Positions 63,249-64,000 of a stretch of DNA of 64,000 nt are shown one piece after another (the stretch's first letter is position 1; every line of letters begins with the position of its first letter). The stretch comes from Cloeon dipterum (Eukaryota; Arthropoda; Insecta; Ephemeroptera; Baetidae): assembly GCF_949628265.1 (NCBI RefSeq), contig NC_088787.1, positions 25,534,501 to 25,598,500 of the forward strand. The letters are read 5' to 3'. The position numbers and the translations under genes are program-made. The notes below the pieces were generated by a model. The model had not been told where the DNA came from. It worked only from the letters and a program-made list of their open reading frames with translations, and ran no database searches.

Positions 63249-64000
63249 AGGAAGGTCGAAATCGACCTTCAGGGTCTGTCCCTGACGTGACCCTGAGATA
63301 CAAAATTTCGAAAATTTCCAATTTCATCGAACTTGGTGTCTTTTCATAGGTTTTCACTACTGTACAGCTCAAATATAGAGCCAAAATTGCCGAATTACAA
63401 TCCTGAAACCGGTTCTTGAAGTAATTGTGGTAGCCATTCATCCAGACGTGATGTGCAAAATGGTCAAATTTTGAAATCTTTAATTTATGATATGATTCTT
63501 CTGTTTTGTACACACAAAGTTCATATTGAGTGTTAAAAATTAACGATTGTTTTTTAAAAAAAGTTAAAAAAATTTATTTAGAGCAAATAACAATTAAATT
63601 ACATGTTTAATTTTTTTTATAAAAAGAAAGGAAACAAAAATATTTGGTTTTTAAAAGTAGCTTATTTGCCAGTGCATTTAATAACATTTTTTCATAAGTA
63701 TTAAGCATAAGATCCTTTATTATCAACACATATTATGAACTTCATGTGTGCAAAATAGATAGAATTAAGAATTTAAAATTTTGACCATTTTGCACATCAC
63801 GTCTGGATGAATGGCTACCACAATTACTTCAAGAACCGGTTTCAGGATTGTAATTCGGCAATTTTGGCTCTATATTTGAGCTGTACAGTGGTGAAAACCT
63901 ATGAAAAGACACCAAGTTCGATGAAATTGGAAATTTTCGAAATTTTGTATCTCAGGGTCACGTCAGGGACAGACCCTGAAGGTCGATTTCGACCTTCCTT
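63249..64000. mobile_element. Large inverted repeat, arms of at least 228 bp (cut by window end)
   Basis: The left arm (about 63249-63476) and right arm (about 63774-64000) are near-identical reverse complements; I saw only a single substitution and a single-base length difference. Shared landmarks include GAAGGTCGAAATCGACCTTC, CATCCAGACGTGATGTGC and CCGGTTCTTGAAGTAATTG with their complements. The loop of about 300 bases is A/T-rich without an open frame. The right arm runs to the last base, so the full size is unknown. It is most likely a non-autonomous foldback-type transposon. Confidence 0.8.

Overview
This is a eukaryotic nuclear window. Gene content and style point to an arthropod, most likely an insect with a fairly compact genome: A/T-rich spacers, many canonical GT-AG introns (several only 53-60 nt), no operons, and animal gene families throughout. 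Species cannot be read from the sequence. Exon models below were built by eye from homology, splice consensus and reading-phase continuity. For every multi-exon gene the joined coding length is a multiple of three, or is phase-consistent where the gene runs off the window.

Layout. 1-1512 (+): 3' end of a FASTK-family mitochondrial RNA-binding protein (FASTKD4/TBRG4-like). 3711-8040 (-): a 404-aa fully low-complexity RGG then Y/Q/G protein, with a possible alternative last exon near 1.8 kb. 9057-13159 (+): complete Polo-like kinase (PLK1/polo), with a G2/M-style promoter and a foldback MITE in an intron. 14111-17295 (+): protein disulfide isomerase A3 (ERp57/ERp60) with a tandemly duplicated, apparently mutually exclusive exon. 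18032-20016 (+): CCDC112-like coiled-coil protein. 20445-24219 (-): nicalin (NCLN). 24948-28285 (+): a Cys-loop ligand-gated channel-like protein fused to an N-terminal farnesoic-acid-methyltransferase-type (FAMeT) domain. 28408-33924 (-): focadhesin (FOCAD). 34388-35352 (+): SERF/4F5 small EDRK-rich factor. 38398-43543 (-): glucose-6-phosphate 1-epimerase-like enzyme with an in-frame open extension after its stop. 45879-60979 (+, continues beyond the window): FERM-domain protein of the FRMD5/FRMD3 type with two introns over 5 kb. The last 750 bases are a large near-perfect inverted repeat cut by the window edge.

The genes are housekeeping or developmental loci with no evident shared pathway. 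PDIA3 and nicalin both act in the ER, PLK1 and CCDC112 are both centrosome-related, but neighbourhood here is probably incidental. Gene pairs are arranged tail-to-tail (FASTKD4/RGG, CCDC112/NCLN, LGIC/FOCAD) and head-to-head (RGG/PLK1, NCLN/LGIC, FOCAD/SERF, epimerase/FRMD). The items most worth a second look are the FAMeT-channel fusion, the PDIA3 duplicated exon, the possible stop-codon readthrough of the epimerase, and the mobile elements (foldback MITE family, SINE-like pair, terminal inverted repeat).
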